This document shows, piece by piece, positions 51,366 to 58,888 of a stretch of 64,000 bases of DNA; within the stretch, counting starts at the first letter, position 1, and every line of letters starts with the position of its first letter. The notes below the pieces were generated by a model. The model was not told the DNA's origin, made no database searches, and saw nothing but the letters and a program-made list of their open reading frames with translations. Position numbers and translations under genes: made by a program. Origin of the DNA: SZAS-79 sp964599095 (GTDB taxonomy: Bacteria > Pseudomonadota > Gammaproteobacteria > Burkholderiales > SG8-39); NCBI GenBank assembly GCA_964599095.1, contig CAZREB010000006.1, forward strand, positions 1 through 64,000, read 5' to 3'.

Positions 51366-52346
51366 CTACTCGGGCTTCACGCCCGCGGCCTTGACCATCT
51401 CTCCGGTCGAGCCGACCTCGGCGCGGATCACCGCGGCGAATTCCGACGGCGTATTCGCCACGAGGTCCAGCCCGCGCGCAGTGATCTGCTTCTCGGTGAA
51501 GTCGGGCCGCCGGGCCACGGTGCCGATGTCGCGTGCGATTCGCTCGACCAGCGCCGGCGGCGTGCTGCCGGGCGCGAAGACGCCATACCAGATCGAGCTC
51601 GTCGCATACGGGAACCCCGCCTCGGCGGTGGTCGGCACGTCGGGGAAATCGCGCGCGCGCCTGGAAACGCCTATTGCCAGCGCCTTCAGCTTGCCGGCCT
51701 TGACCTGCGCGCCAAGCTGGTTGGGGCTGGCGATGGTCAGCAGGACCTCGCCGGCGATGACCGCGGTGGTGGCCGGTGCGATGCCCTTGTACGGCACGTG
51801 AAGGAATTCCACACCTTCGCGCTTGGCGAGGGTTTCGAAGAAGAGATGCGGCTGCGAGCCGTTGCCGTACGAGGAGTACGGGATCTTGCCCGGCGACTTG
51901 CGCGCGGCCTCGATCAGTTCTTTCATGCTTGAAGCAGGCAGCGAAGGATGCGCCACCGCCATCTGGCCGCTCTGCAGCACCATCGTCACCGGCGCGAGGC
52001 CCTTGTCCGGATCGTACGGCAGGCTCTTGAACAGGAACCGGTTGCCGACCACCGCCGGGTTGGTCGCCATCAGAAGCGTGTGCCCGTCGCCGGGGGCGGA
52101 GGAAACCTTCTCGGTGCCGATGATGCCGCCGGCGCCGGCGATGTTCTCCACCACCACCGGCTGGCCCCAGGCCGTCGAAAGTTCCGGCGCCAGCGCGCGG
52201 GCCAGTACGTCGATGCCGCCGCCGGGCGGGTAGGGCACGATGATCCGGACCGGCTTCGAGGCAAACGGGGCGGGCGCCTGCGCGTGTGCGGCCAGGCACG
52301 AAGCGAGCGACAGCAGTACGGCGGCGAAGATCCTTGCGAAGAACAT
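51366..52346 (-). CDS. Bug/TctC-family tripartite transporter solute-binding protein
   Basis: This 326-residue periplasmic protein has a signal peptide (IFAAVLLSLASCLAAHAQ). The Bug signature is KPVRIIVPYPPGGGIDVLAR, then VVENIAGAGGIIGT and YDPDKGLAPVT. It has no TctAB partner here. It differs considerably from the copy at 38060. It is divergent from the quinone-oxidoreductase-like gene and followed by the peptidase E-like gene. The ligand is unknown and probably a carboxylate. Confidence 0.93.
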   Translation of the reverse strand: MFFARIFAAVLLSLASCLAAHAQAPAPFASKPVRIIVPYPPGGGIDVLARALAPELSTAWGQPVVVENIAGAGGIIGTEKVSSAPGDGHTLLMATNPAVVGNRFLFKSLPYDPDKGLAPVTMVLQSGQMAVAHPSLPASSMKELIEAARKSPGKIPYSSYGNGSQPHLFFETLAKREGVEFLHVPYKGIAPATTAVIAGEVLLTIASPNQLGAQVKAGKLKALAIGVSRRARDFPDVPTTAEAGFPYATSSIWYGVFAPGSTPPALVERIARDIGTVARRPDFTEKQITARGLDLVANTPSEFAAVIRAEVGSTGEMVKAAGVKPE

Positions 52347-52448
52347 GGGTCTGCTCCTTGTGCTTTCCGCCGCGATACCCGGCGGGCCGACAGTTTCGCA
52401 TGACAGCCGTTACACTGCGCCCCAATACGTGAACCTCCGGAGGAGCCA

Positions 52449-53420
52449 GTGAAAGCAGCCGTCGTGACACCCAGTGGCGTCGAAGTCCGCGAAGTCGACG
52501 CGCCCAAACCGCAGCCGGCCCAGGTGCTGGTTCGCGTGCGCGCCTGCGGATTGAATCGGGCCGACCTCGCGGTCGCAGCGGGCCGGGCCCACGGTGCGGT
52601 CGGCGGGCCGGGCACCATCGTCGGCATGGAATTCGCGGGCGAAGTCGCCGAGGTCGGCAGCGAAGTGCGCAACCTGAAGGCAGGCGACCGCGTGATGTGC
52701 TCGGGCGCCGCGGGTTATGCGGAGTACGCGGTTGCCGACTGGGGACGCGCGCAGGTGCTGCCGGAAGGCATGGGGTTCGAGGACGCCGCCACGCTGCCGG
52801 TGGCATTGCAGACCATGCACAATGCCCTTGTCACCGTAGGCGGATTGAAGAAAGGCGAGAGCGTACTGATCCAGGGCGCGAGTTCCGGCGTCGGGATCCT
52901 CGGCATGCAGATCGCGAAGTTCATGGGCGCGAGCCTCGTGATCGGCTCGTCGACCAGCGCCGCGCGCCGTCCGCGGCTCCTGAAGTGGGGCGCGGATCTC
53001 GTGGTCGACACCAACAACGCCGCATGGGCCGATGAAGTCGTCGCCGCGACCGAAGGCAAGGGCGTGCACCTGATCGTCGACCAGGTCTCGGCCAGCGTCG
53101 CGAACGCGAACATGAAGGCGGCGCGGGTGCTGGGACGGATCGTCAACGTCGGCCGCCTGGGCGGCGCCAAAGGCGAGTTCGACTACGACCTGCACGCGAT
53201 GAAGCGCATCTCCTATATCGGCGTCACGTTCCGCACGCGCTCGGTCGAGGAGGTGCGTGAGATCAACCGGCTGATGCGCGCCGACTTGTGGGAGGCCGTT
53301 ACCGCTGGCAAGCTCAAGCTCCCGATCGACCGCACGTTCGCGCTCGACGAAGCCGTCGAGGCGCTGGCCTACATGAAGGCCAACAAGCACTTCGGGAAGG
53401 TCGTGCTGAGAATATCCTAA
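52449..53420 (+). CDS. Zinc-independent MDR oxidoreductase (quinone oxidoreductase-like)
   Basis: This 323-residue protein of the medium-chain dehydrogenase/reductase superfamily has the GroES-like N-domain (VLVRVRACGLNRADLA; VGGPGTIVGMEFAGEVAEVG). The NADPH-binding Rossmann motif is VLIQGASSGVGILGMQIAKFMGA. The catalytic-zinc Cys/His set is lacking, as in quinone oxidoreductases. A GTG start has GGAGGAG 6 bases upstream. Its stop codon overlaps the stop of the convergent cyclase gene by 4 bases, and base composition changes sharply at exactly that point. Confidence 0.92.
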   Translation: MKAAVVTPSGVEVREVDAPKPQPAQVLVRVRACGLNRADLAVAAGRAHGAVGGPGTIVGMEFAGEVAEVGSEVRNLKAGDRVMCSGAAGYAEYAVADWGRAQVLPEGMGFEDAATLPVALQTMHNALVTVGGLKKGESVLIQGASSGVGILGMQIAKFMGASLVIGSSTSAARRPRLLKWGADLVVDTNNAAWADEVVAATEGKGVHLIVDQVSASVANANMKAARVLGRIVNVGRLGGAKGEFDYDLHAMKRISYIGVTFRTRSVEEVREINRLMRADLWEAVTAGKLKLPIDRTFALDEAVEALAYMKANKHFGKVVLRIS

Positions 53421-54472
53421 TTACTTCCCGTAGGTTTCTTGGTGGCTACTAGCTTAATTGCCGAGAGCACTTTCGTCGGGTCGCCGCTCTTACCATTACC
53501 CGAAGTCGGTGGATCTGCGACAACGGCTGGTACAGTCGTTAAGAAAGCTTTGTAGTCGTCAACATATTGTTTGGCGACCTTAGACTTATGGTGAGGAAAC
53601 TCAAATATTCCATCTTTGTCACCCAGAATGAACGGTTGACCAATACCAGATGCTGTATCGGAAAAAAGCGATTCGCAAAATTCGACCACATCTTTTGGGG
53701 CTAATTTTCCTCGACGAATTATGTCTTTCTCTTGAGTCGAAACTTTGGCTGCGTCTGAGGCATCAACCCAAAACACCGGATAGCCCGTACCGTCTTTACC
53801 GACACCCTTAAGCGTCTCTCTTCCAAAATAGAAGAAGTCCAGAGTGAATCCATTCAATTTCGCCGTATGTGCGTATTGAATCTTGTTAATCATCCAAGCA
53901 AGCGGGGCCGAAACGACCATCCTTGTGGGCGATGACAATTTCGCGAGTCTGAACCCCAGATCAATTGCCGGTCCAATATATTCCTTCGGATTAGAACCAA
54001 CAATCATGTTCTTGATCGGAAAGCCAGCAATCCAAGCGGTTCCCTTTAACTGCGTCGGGTAATGGTCACTTTCTCCAGACCTTGTCCTGCTCTCTCCATG
54101 TTGGCGCAATAGCTCCGCCCCTTTGATTAGCGCCCGAGACGCTGCTAAGGCCCCGCAGAATAAGCTAAGTCCTCGATCAAGCTTCTTGTAGAAAAGCAGT
54201 TCATCTCCCAGCGTTTTCCAAAGTTCAAACGGCGCGTCGGAAACAAGGCCAAGAGTTCTCGCGATGTCCGTTTCGCGCTCTTTAAGTTTTGCAGGAAAGT
54301 TTTCGAAAAACTCCAAAAAAAAAGGCCCCCACGTCGAAGGCCCACCATGCGTACTGCTTTTAAATTTTGTCGAACCTTCTATATCGACGCTAAGAAAAAG
54401 AAACATTTCCGGAGGATATCGAGGGTCGATCCAGTCCGGTTTTTCGGCGTCACCCGCCTTTCTCTTGGCCAA
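53417..54472 (-). CDS. Stand-alone class III nucleotide cyclase of the AT-rich island
   Basis: This 351-residue cytosolic protein is not similar by eye to the other cyclases of the window outside the catalytic motifs. It keeps the first metal Asp in LSVDIEGST (D30), Lys and second metal Asp in WKTLGDELLF (K86, D90), and a modified transition-state motif in IGPAIDLGFRLAKLS, where Asp replaces the usual Asn and Arg is kept (D171, R175). MVVSAPLAW matches the domain end. A C-terminal extension of about 130 residues has no recognised domain. The TTG at 54472 lies 17 bases after the IrrE-type gene stop, and ATG at 54406 is the alternative start. Codon use is AT-richer than in the flanking genes. 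It could make cAMP, cGMP or a pyrimidine cyclic nucleotide. Confidence 0.78.
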   Translation of the reverse strand: MAKRKAGDAEKPDWIDPRYPPEMFLFLSVDIEGSTKFKSSTHGGPSTWGPFFLEFFENFPAKLKERETDIARTLGLVSDAPFELWKTLGDELLFYKKLDRGLSLFCGALAASRALIKGAELLRQHGESRTRSGESDHYPTQLKGTAWIAGFPIKNMIVGSNPKEYIGPAIDLGFRLAKLSSPTRMVVSAPLAWMINKIQYAHTAKLNGFTLDFFYFGRETLKGVGKDGTGYPVFWVDASDAAKVSTQEKDIIRRGKLAPKDVVEFCESLFSDTASGIGQPFILGDKDGIFEFPHHKSKVAKQYVDDYKAFLTTVPAVVADPPTSGNGKSGDPTKVLSAIKLVATKKPTGSN

Positions 54473-54489
54473 GATTTTTTGCTAAGAAA

Positions 54490-55062
54490 CTACTTCGCTG
54501 CTTTCGTGCCTACACCCAACGATTTTAGGCGCTTGAGCGCTACTGAGTGCGGAACGGAAAAATGCGCAGCAATCACATCGGCGCGCTCGCCATATTGCCT
54601 CGCGGCCTTTTGCACCTGTTGCCTGGGCATTAGCAGAGCCAAGGCAAAGACGTCGGCTTCGATTTCGGCGGGATCAGGTAAGCTGCTCGAGCTGAATGTT
54701 CGAAATGCCTTAATGGGCTTTTGGCCCATTGAAGAATGAAGAACAAAATGCCCCAATTCGTGCGCAAGCGTGAATCGATCTTGAAGCGGACCAGTATGCT
54801 GCGGAAGGTAAACCCGCCAATCATGAAGCCCCCTCACTTCAAGGGTTCCGTGAATGTCAAGACGCCGCTTCTCTGGAGCCACCACTTGAATTTTGCACCC
54901 GAGTGACTCGACAAGATTTCGAATATCGTCCCCAACTCGAAAGCCAAAAGTGCTTCGCACTCGGTCGGCGATGCTTTCGATGGTCCTTACTGGAAATCCA
55001 CCCGGCTTGGCGGGAGGCAAATGCTTGGCTTTTCCCATTCGTTTACGTTGATTCAAGGTCAT
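54490..55062 (-). CDS. ImmA/IrrE-family metallopeptidase
   Basis: This 190-residue zinc peptidase has the metal motif TLAHELGHFVLH (about residues 98-109) and the downstream third-ligand Glu in PAEIEADVFALALLMPR. It has no helix-turn-helix. The N-terminal helical region is IADRVRSTFGF and the C-terminal helix ends ALKRLKSLG. Relatives such as ImmA and IrrE/PprI cleave repressors or antitoxins when triggered. The ATG at 55062 is chosen over a TTG at 55080, which would lie inside a terminator U-tract. ATG at 55038 is the other candidate. It precedes the nucleotide cyclase by 17 bases on the same strand, and both share AT-rich composition. Confidence 0.85.
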   Translation of the reverse strand: MTLNQRKRMGKAKHLPPAKPGGFPVRTIESIADRVRSTFGFRVGDDIRNLVESLGCKIQVVAPEKRRLDIHGTLEVRGLHDWRVYLPQHTGPLQDRFTLAHELGHFVLHSSMGQKPIKAFRTFSSSSLPDPAEIEADVFALALLMPRQQVQKAARQYGERADVIAAHFSVPHSVALKRLKSLGVGTKAAK

Positions 55063-55136
55063 TGCCGGTAAGGAAAACAAAAAAACCGCTCTGAAAGCGG
55101 TTGAGATTTGCGAAATTCTACAGTGTTCGCGGCCAT
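55059..55136 (-). CDS. Possible 25-residue leader peptide overlapping the IrrE-type gene
   Basis: ATG at 55136 opens a frame of 25 codons (beginning MAANTVEFRKS) whose TGA overlaps the ATG at 55062 as ATGA. It reads through the terminator-like hairpin. It has no clear ribosome-binding site. It may be a translational-coupling leader or chance. Confidence 0.25.
   Translation of the reverse strand: MAANTVEFRKSQPLSERFFCFPYRQ
55074..55102 (-). terminator. Intrinsic terminator just upstream of the IrrE-type gene
   Basis: Read on the minus strand, a 7-base stem AACCGCT/AGCGGTT with a 5-base loop (stem 55102-55084) is followed by TTTTT-G-TTTT (55083-55074). This is a strong Rho-independent terminator. 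It sits 12 to 40 bases before the metallopeptidase start codon, so it either ends a short upstream RNA or acts as an attenuator. Confidence 0.7.
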
Positions 55137-55142
55137 TTTTAT

Positions 55143-55174
55143 GTCAGACGCCCCAGAGGTGTTTCGTCAGACGC
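55143..55174. repeat. 9-bp direct repeat in the leader of the cyclase island
   Basis: GTCAGACGC occurs at 55143-55151 and 55166-55174, 23 bases apart, between the promoter and the terminator. It may be an RNA or protein recognition element. Only two copies are present. Confidence 0.35.
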
Positions 55175-55224
55175 AGCCAAACCAAGTACCCATAGTTGAA
55201 AATGGGCCCTGAATATTTACGTTC

Positions 55225-55253
55225 AATACTAGTTGTAAAGTATTAAATGTCAA
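55225..55253 (-). promoter_or_regulatory. Promoter with overlapping palindrome for the cyclase/IrrE island
   Basis: On the minus strand TTGACA (55253-55248, perfect -35) and TAGTAT (55231-55226) are 16 bases apart. AATACT (55225-55230) and AGTATT (55239-55244) form a perfect 6-base inverted repeat covering the -10 box and the spacer, as expected of an operator. The start of transcription would be near 55219, about 155 bases before the metallopeptidase ATG. Confidence 0.5.
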
Positions 55254-55440
55254 GGACTTTCTCGACTCGGATCGACGCTAAATATAGGCTCTTATCCAAG
55301 AATTCGCCCGCCCCAACGATGCTATCTATTTGAAAAATATGAAAGTTTTTTAAATAGCCCGACTTCAAACTACTATATGTAGTGGTCTTATGGCCGCGAC
55401 TGTCTATTAGTAGTGGTACGCAAATGGGATGATCGTCCGC
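55243..55440 (-). pseudogene. Remnant of a third island gene (truncated at its 5' end)
   Basis: A frame of about 60 residues ends at TAA (55245-55243). Its sequence (for example SGYLKNFHIFQIDSIVGAGE and SLYLASIRVEKVLDI) has normal protein character and the AT-rich composition of the island. There is no start codon between it and the 3' end of icmF, where the frame runs into unrelated GC-rich DNA. The general look, with a VPLL strand followed by LKN..IFQIDSI, weakly recalls the C-terminal part of MazF/PemK-type toxins. That resemblance is tentative. It is most likely a gene end left at the island border. Confidence 0.35.
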
Positions 55441-55441
55441 C

Positions 55442-58400
55442 CTACATGCTGCGCCGGTACTGCCCCCCGACCTCGAACAGCGCATGCGTAATTTGACCTA
55501 AAGAGCAGACGCGCACAGCGTCCACCAGCACGGCGAACACGTTCTCGTTCGCGATCACGGCCTGTTGCAGCCGTTCGAGCATCGCCGGCGCTTCCTTGGC
55601 GTTCTTCCTGTGGAACTCGCGCAGGCGCTTCAACTGGGACTGCTTTTCGTCCTCGGTCGAGCGGATCAGCTCTATCCTCTGCGGCGTATCCCCGGCATGC
55701 GGGTTGCGGAACATGTTGACGCCGACGATCGGGTACGAGCCGTCGTGCTTCTTGTGCTCGTAGTACATCGACTCTTCCTGGATCTTGCCGCGCTGGTAGC
55801 CGGTCTCCATCGCGCCGAGCACGCCGCCGCGTGCCGAGATCGCCTCGAATTCCTTCAGCACCGCCTCCTCGACCAGGTCGGTCAGCTCGTCGATGATGAA
55901 CGCGCCCTGGTTCGGGTTCTCGTTCTTTGCCAGGCCCCATTCGCGGTTGATGATCATCTGGATAGCCATCGCGCGGCGCACCGATTCCTCGGTGGGCGTC
56001 GTGATCGCCTCGTCGTAGGCGTTGGTGTGCAGGGAGTTCGTGTTGTCGTAGGTCGACACCAGGGCCTGCAGCGTCGTGCGGATGTCGTTGAAGGAGATCT
56101 CCTGCGCATGCAGCGAGCGGCCGGAAGTCTGCGAGTGGAACTTGAGCTTTTGCGATCGCTCGTTCGCCCCGTAGCGATTTTTCATCGCGACCGCCCAGAT
56201 GCGCCGCGCCACGCGGCCGATCACCGTGTATTCCGGGTCCATGCCGTAGGAGAAGAAGAACGACAGGTTCGGCGCGAAATCGTCGATATGCATGCCGCGG
56301 GCGAGATACGTCTCGACGAAGGTAAAGCCGTTGGACAGCGTAAACGCAAGCTGGCTGATCGGGTTCGCGCCGGCCTCCGCGATGTGGTAGCCCGAGATCG
56401 ACACCGAGTAGAAATTGCGCACCTGGTGGCGCACGAAATAGTCCTGGATGTCGCCCATGACCTTGAGCGAGAACTCGGTCGAGAAAATACAGGTGTTCTG
56501 GCCCTGGTCTTCCTTGAGGATGTCGGCCTGCACGGTCCCGCGGACGGTGGCAAGCGTCCAGTCGCGGATCTTTTCGTGTTCGTCCTCGGTCGGGTCGCGG
56601 CCGTTGTCCTTCCTGAACTTGTCGACCTGCTGGTCGATCGCGGTGTTGAAGAACATCGCAAGGATCGTCGGCGCCGGGCCGTTGATCGTCATCGACACCG
56701 AAGTGTTCGGGTCGGTCAGGTCGAAGCCGGAGTACAGCACCTTCATGTCCTCGAGCGTCGCGATGGAGACGCCCGAATTGCCGACCTTGCCGTAGATGTC
56801 GGGGCGCTCGTCGGGGTCGAAGCCGTACAGGGTCACCGAGTCGAAGGCAGTCGACAGCCGCTTGGCCGGCATGTCCTTCGAGAGCAGGTGGAAGCGCCGG
56901 TTGGTGCGGAAGGCGTCGCCTTCGCCTGCGAACATCCGCGTCGGGTCTTCGTTCTCGCGCTTGAAGGCGAATACACCCGACGTGAACGGGAAGGAGCCCG
57001 GGACGTTCTCGCGCAACTGCCAGCGCAGGATCTCGCCGTGGTCGGCATAGCGCGGCAGCGCGACCTTGGGCACCTTGGTGCCGGAAAGCGAGGTGGAGGT
57101 GAGTTTGGTGCGCACCTCCTTGTCGCGGATCTTGACGACGTACTCTTCGCCGGAATAGGCCTTGAGGGTGTCCGGCCACATCTCGATCAGCTTCTTCGAG
57201 CGGGCGTCGAGCGCGCGATCCTTCTCCTCGATCAGCGGCACGAGGTCGGTGGCGCTCTTGCCGGCCTTTTCGAGCATTGCGCGGGACGCGGCCAATTGCT
57301 GGCGTTCGCGCGCGATGCGCGCCTGGTCCTCGGCGCGGGCGAGGTAGCCGCGCACGCATTCGGCGATCTCGGCGAGGTACCGAGCACGTTGCGCCGGGAT
57401 CACGACGTTCACGCCGGAAGCCGTCTTGCCGGCGATCTTCGGCAGCTTGCCGGGCGCAGGCCTGAGGCCGAATCCCGACAGCTTCTCCAGCAATGCCTGG
57501 TACAGGGCGGTCACGCCGTCGTCGTTGAAGCGTGACGCGATCGTGCCGAACACCGGCATCGAATCCGGGGCCTGCTTGAAGGCCTCGCGGTTGCGCTGTA
57601 CCTGCTTTCTTACGTCGCGCAGCGCATCGTCTGCGCCCTTGCGGTCGAACTTGTTGATCGCAACGAAGTCGGCGAAGTCGAGCATGTCGATCTTTTCGAG
57701 CTGGCTGGCGGCGCCGAATTCCGGCGTCATCACGTACAGCGACACGTTGACGTGCGGCACGATGGCCGCGTCGCCTTGCCCGATGCCGGAGGTCTCGACG
57801 ATCACGAGGTCGAATCCGGCCACGCGGCAGGCCGCAATTGCGCCCGGAAGCGACGCCGAAATCTCGGCGCCCGAGGCACGCGTCGCCAGCGAGCGCATGA
57901 AAACGTTGTCCGACTGGATCGAGTTCATCCGGATCCGGTCGCCGAGCAGCGCGCCGCCGGTCTTGCGGCGCGAAGGGTCGACCGCGATCACCGCGATCTT
58001 CAGGCGATCGCCCTGGTCGAGCCGGAAGCGCCGCACCAGCTCGTCGGTGATCGAGGACTTGCCTGCGCCGCCGGTGCCGGTGATGCCCAGCGCCGGCACG
58101 GACTTCGTCGACGCCTCGGCTTCGAGGGCTTGCTTCAGCTTCGCGTCGAGCGACCCGGCTTCGATTGCGGTAATCAGCTGCGAGAGCGCCCGGCGATCGC
58201 CTTTCTTGACCGCGTCCAGTGTCTTCGGCGCATATTGCGCGGTGTCGAAGTCGCAGCGCGCGAGCATGTCGTTGATCATGCCCTGCAGGCCCATCTTCTG
58301 GCCGTCCTCGGGCGAGTAGATCCGCTCCACCCCGTACTCGTGCAATTCGGCGATCTCCTCGGGCACGATCACGCCGCCGCCGCCGCCGAACACCTTGATG

Positions 58401-58696
58401 TGCTCGCCGCCGCGCTTCTTCAAGAGGTCGATCATGTACTTGAAGTATTCGAGGTGGCCGCCCTGGTAGGAGGAGACTGCGAGGCCCTGCACGTCTTCCT
58501 GCAAGGCGGCAGTGACGACTTCGTCCACCGAGCGGTTGTGGCCGAGGTGGATCACCTCGCAGCCCGAGCCCTGCAGGATGCGCCGCATGATGTTGATCGA
58601 CGCGTCGTGCCCGTCGAACAGGCTCGCCGCGGTGACGAACCGGATCTTGTGCCTGGCCTTGTAGATTAGGTTCTTCGAGTCGCTGAGGTCGGTCAT
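55442..58696 (-). CDS. icmF: Fused isobutyryl-CoA mutase IcmF (B12 domain, G-protein chaperone, mutase)
   Basis: This protein of 1084 residues has, in order, a B12-binding domain (about 20-150, FDGHDASINIMRRI with the cobalt-ligand His region), a MeaB/ArgK-type GTPase (about 205-480: Walker A GTGGAGKSS, ETSGIGQGD, NKFDRKG) and an acyl-CoA mutase barrel with substrate region YSVSISGYHIAEAGANP. IcmF interconverts isobutyryl-CoA and n-butyryl-CoA (or related acyl-CoA) using adenosylcobalamin, and the GTPase domain gates cofactor loading. The ATG at 58696 has GGAG 10 bases upstream. An operator-like palindrome covers its promoter. The AT-rich cyclase island abuts its 3' end. Confidence 0.95.
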   Translation of the reverse strand: MTDLSDSKNLIYKARHKIRFVTAASLFDGHDASINIMRRILQGSGCEVIHLGHNRSVDEVVTAALQEDVQGLAVSSYQGGHLEYFKYMIDLLKKRGGEHIKVFGGGGGVIVPEEIAELHEYGVERIYSPEDGQKMGLQGMINDMLARCDFDTAQYAPKTLDAVKKGDRRALSQLITAIEAGSLDAKLKQALEAEASTKSVPALGITGTGGAGKSSITDELVRRFRLDQGDRLKIAVIAVDPSRRKTGGALLGDRIRMNSIQSDNVFMRSLATRASGAEISASLPGAIAACRVAGFDLVIVETSGIGQGDAAIVPHVNVSLYVMTPEFGAASQLEKIDMLDFADFVAINKFDRKGADDALRDVRKQVQRNREAFKQAPDSMPVFGTIASRFNDDGVTALYQALLEKLSGFGLRPAPGKLPKIAGKTASGVNVVIPAQRARYLAEIAECVRGYLARAEDQARIARERQQLAASRAMLEKAGKSATDLVPLIEEKDRALDARSKKLIEMWPDTLKAYSGEEYVVKIRDKEVRTKLTSTSLSGTKVPKVALPRYADHGEILRWQLRENVPGSFPFTSGVFAFKRENEDPTRMFAGEGDAFRTNRRFHLLSKDMPAKRLSTAFDSVTLYGFDPDERPDIYGKVGNSGVSIATLEDMKVLYSGFDLTDPNTSVSMTINGPAPTILAMFFNTAIDQQVDKFRKDNGRDPTEDEHEKIRDWTLATVRGTVQADILKEDQGQNTCIFSTEFSLKVMGDIQDYFVRHQVRNFYSVSISGYHIAEAGANPISQLAFTLSNGFTFVETYLARGMHIDDFAPNLSFFFSYGMDPEYTVIGRVARRIWAVAMKNRYGANERSQKLKFHSQTSGRSLHAQEISFNDIRTTLQALVSTYDNTNSLHTNAYDEAITTPTEESVRRAMAIQMIINREWGLAKNENPNQGAFIIDELTDLVEEAVLKEFEAISARGGVLGAMETGYQRGKIQEESMYYEHKKHDGSYPIVGVNMFRNPHAGDTPQRIELIRSTEDEKQSQLKRLREFHRKNAKEAPAMLERLQQAVIANENVFAVLVDAVRVCSLGQITHALFEVGGQYRRSM

Positions 58697-58789
58697 TGCG
58701 GGCTCCGCGGTGCCGTGTGCGCGCAATTCGGGCGCGCGAAAATGGGCAGTCTATACGCGAGCGCCTGCATCACGCTCGAGGTGCGCCGG

Positions 58790-58818
58790 ATGCTAATTGA
58801 CGTTTACGTTAACGTCAA
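58790..58818 (-). promoter_or_regulatory. icmF promoter with a 22-bp palindromic operator
   Basis: TTGACGTT and AACGTCAA (58797-58804 and 58811-58818) are exact complements around 6 bases. On the minus strand TTGACG (58818-58813) and TAGCAT (58795-58790) are 17 bases apart, so the palindrome covers the -35 box and the spacer of the probable icmF promoter. This is the layout of a repressor site. The core is of the kind seen for fatty-acid and branched-chain acyl-CoA regulators in proteobacteria. The regulator itself is not in the window. Confidence 0.6.
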
Positions 58819-58888
58819 CTCATGCGCACATTAAATTTGCTCTGTAACCTGTTGTTTTACCTATAAATAGTGTAAGCTTTCGCCCGGC

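Noticed and set aside
53417..55062. Standard Pycsar system
   Set aside because: The cyclase partner is neither a TIR nor a membrane-helix effector, so the classical arrangement is not present. Only a Pycsar-like logic is proposed.
55059..55253. Type III toxin-antitoxin locus (RNA repeats, terminator, toxin)
   Set aside because: Only two short repeats are present and the downstream protein is a metallopeptidase, not a ToxN-type nuclease.
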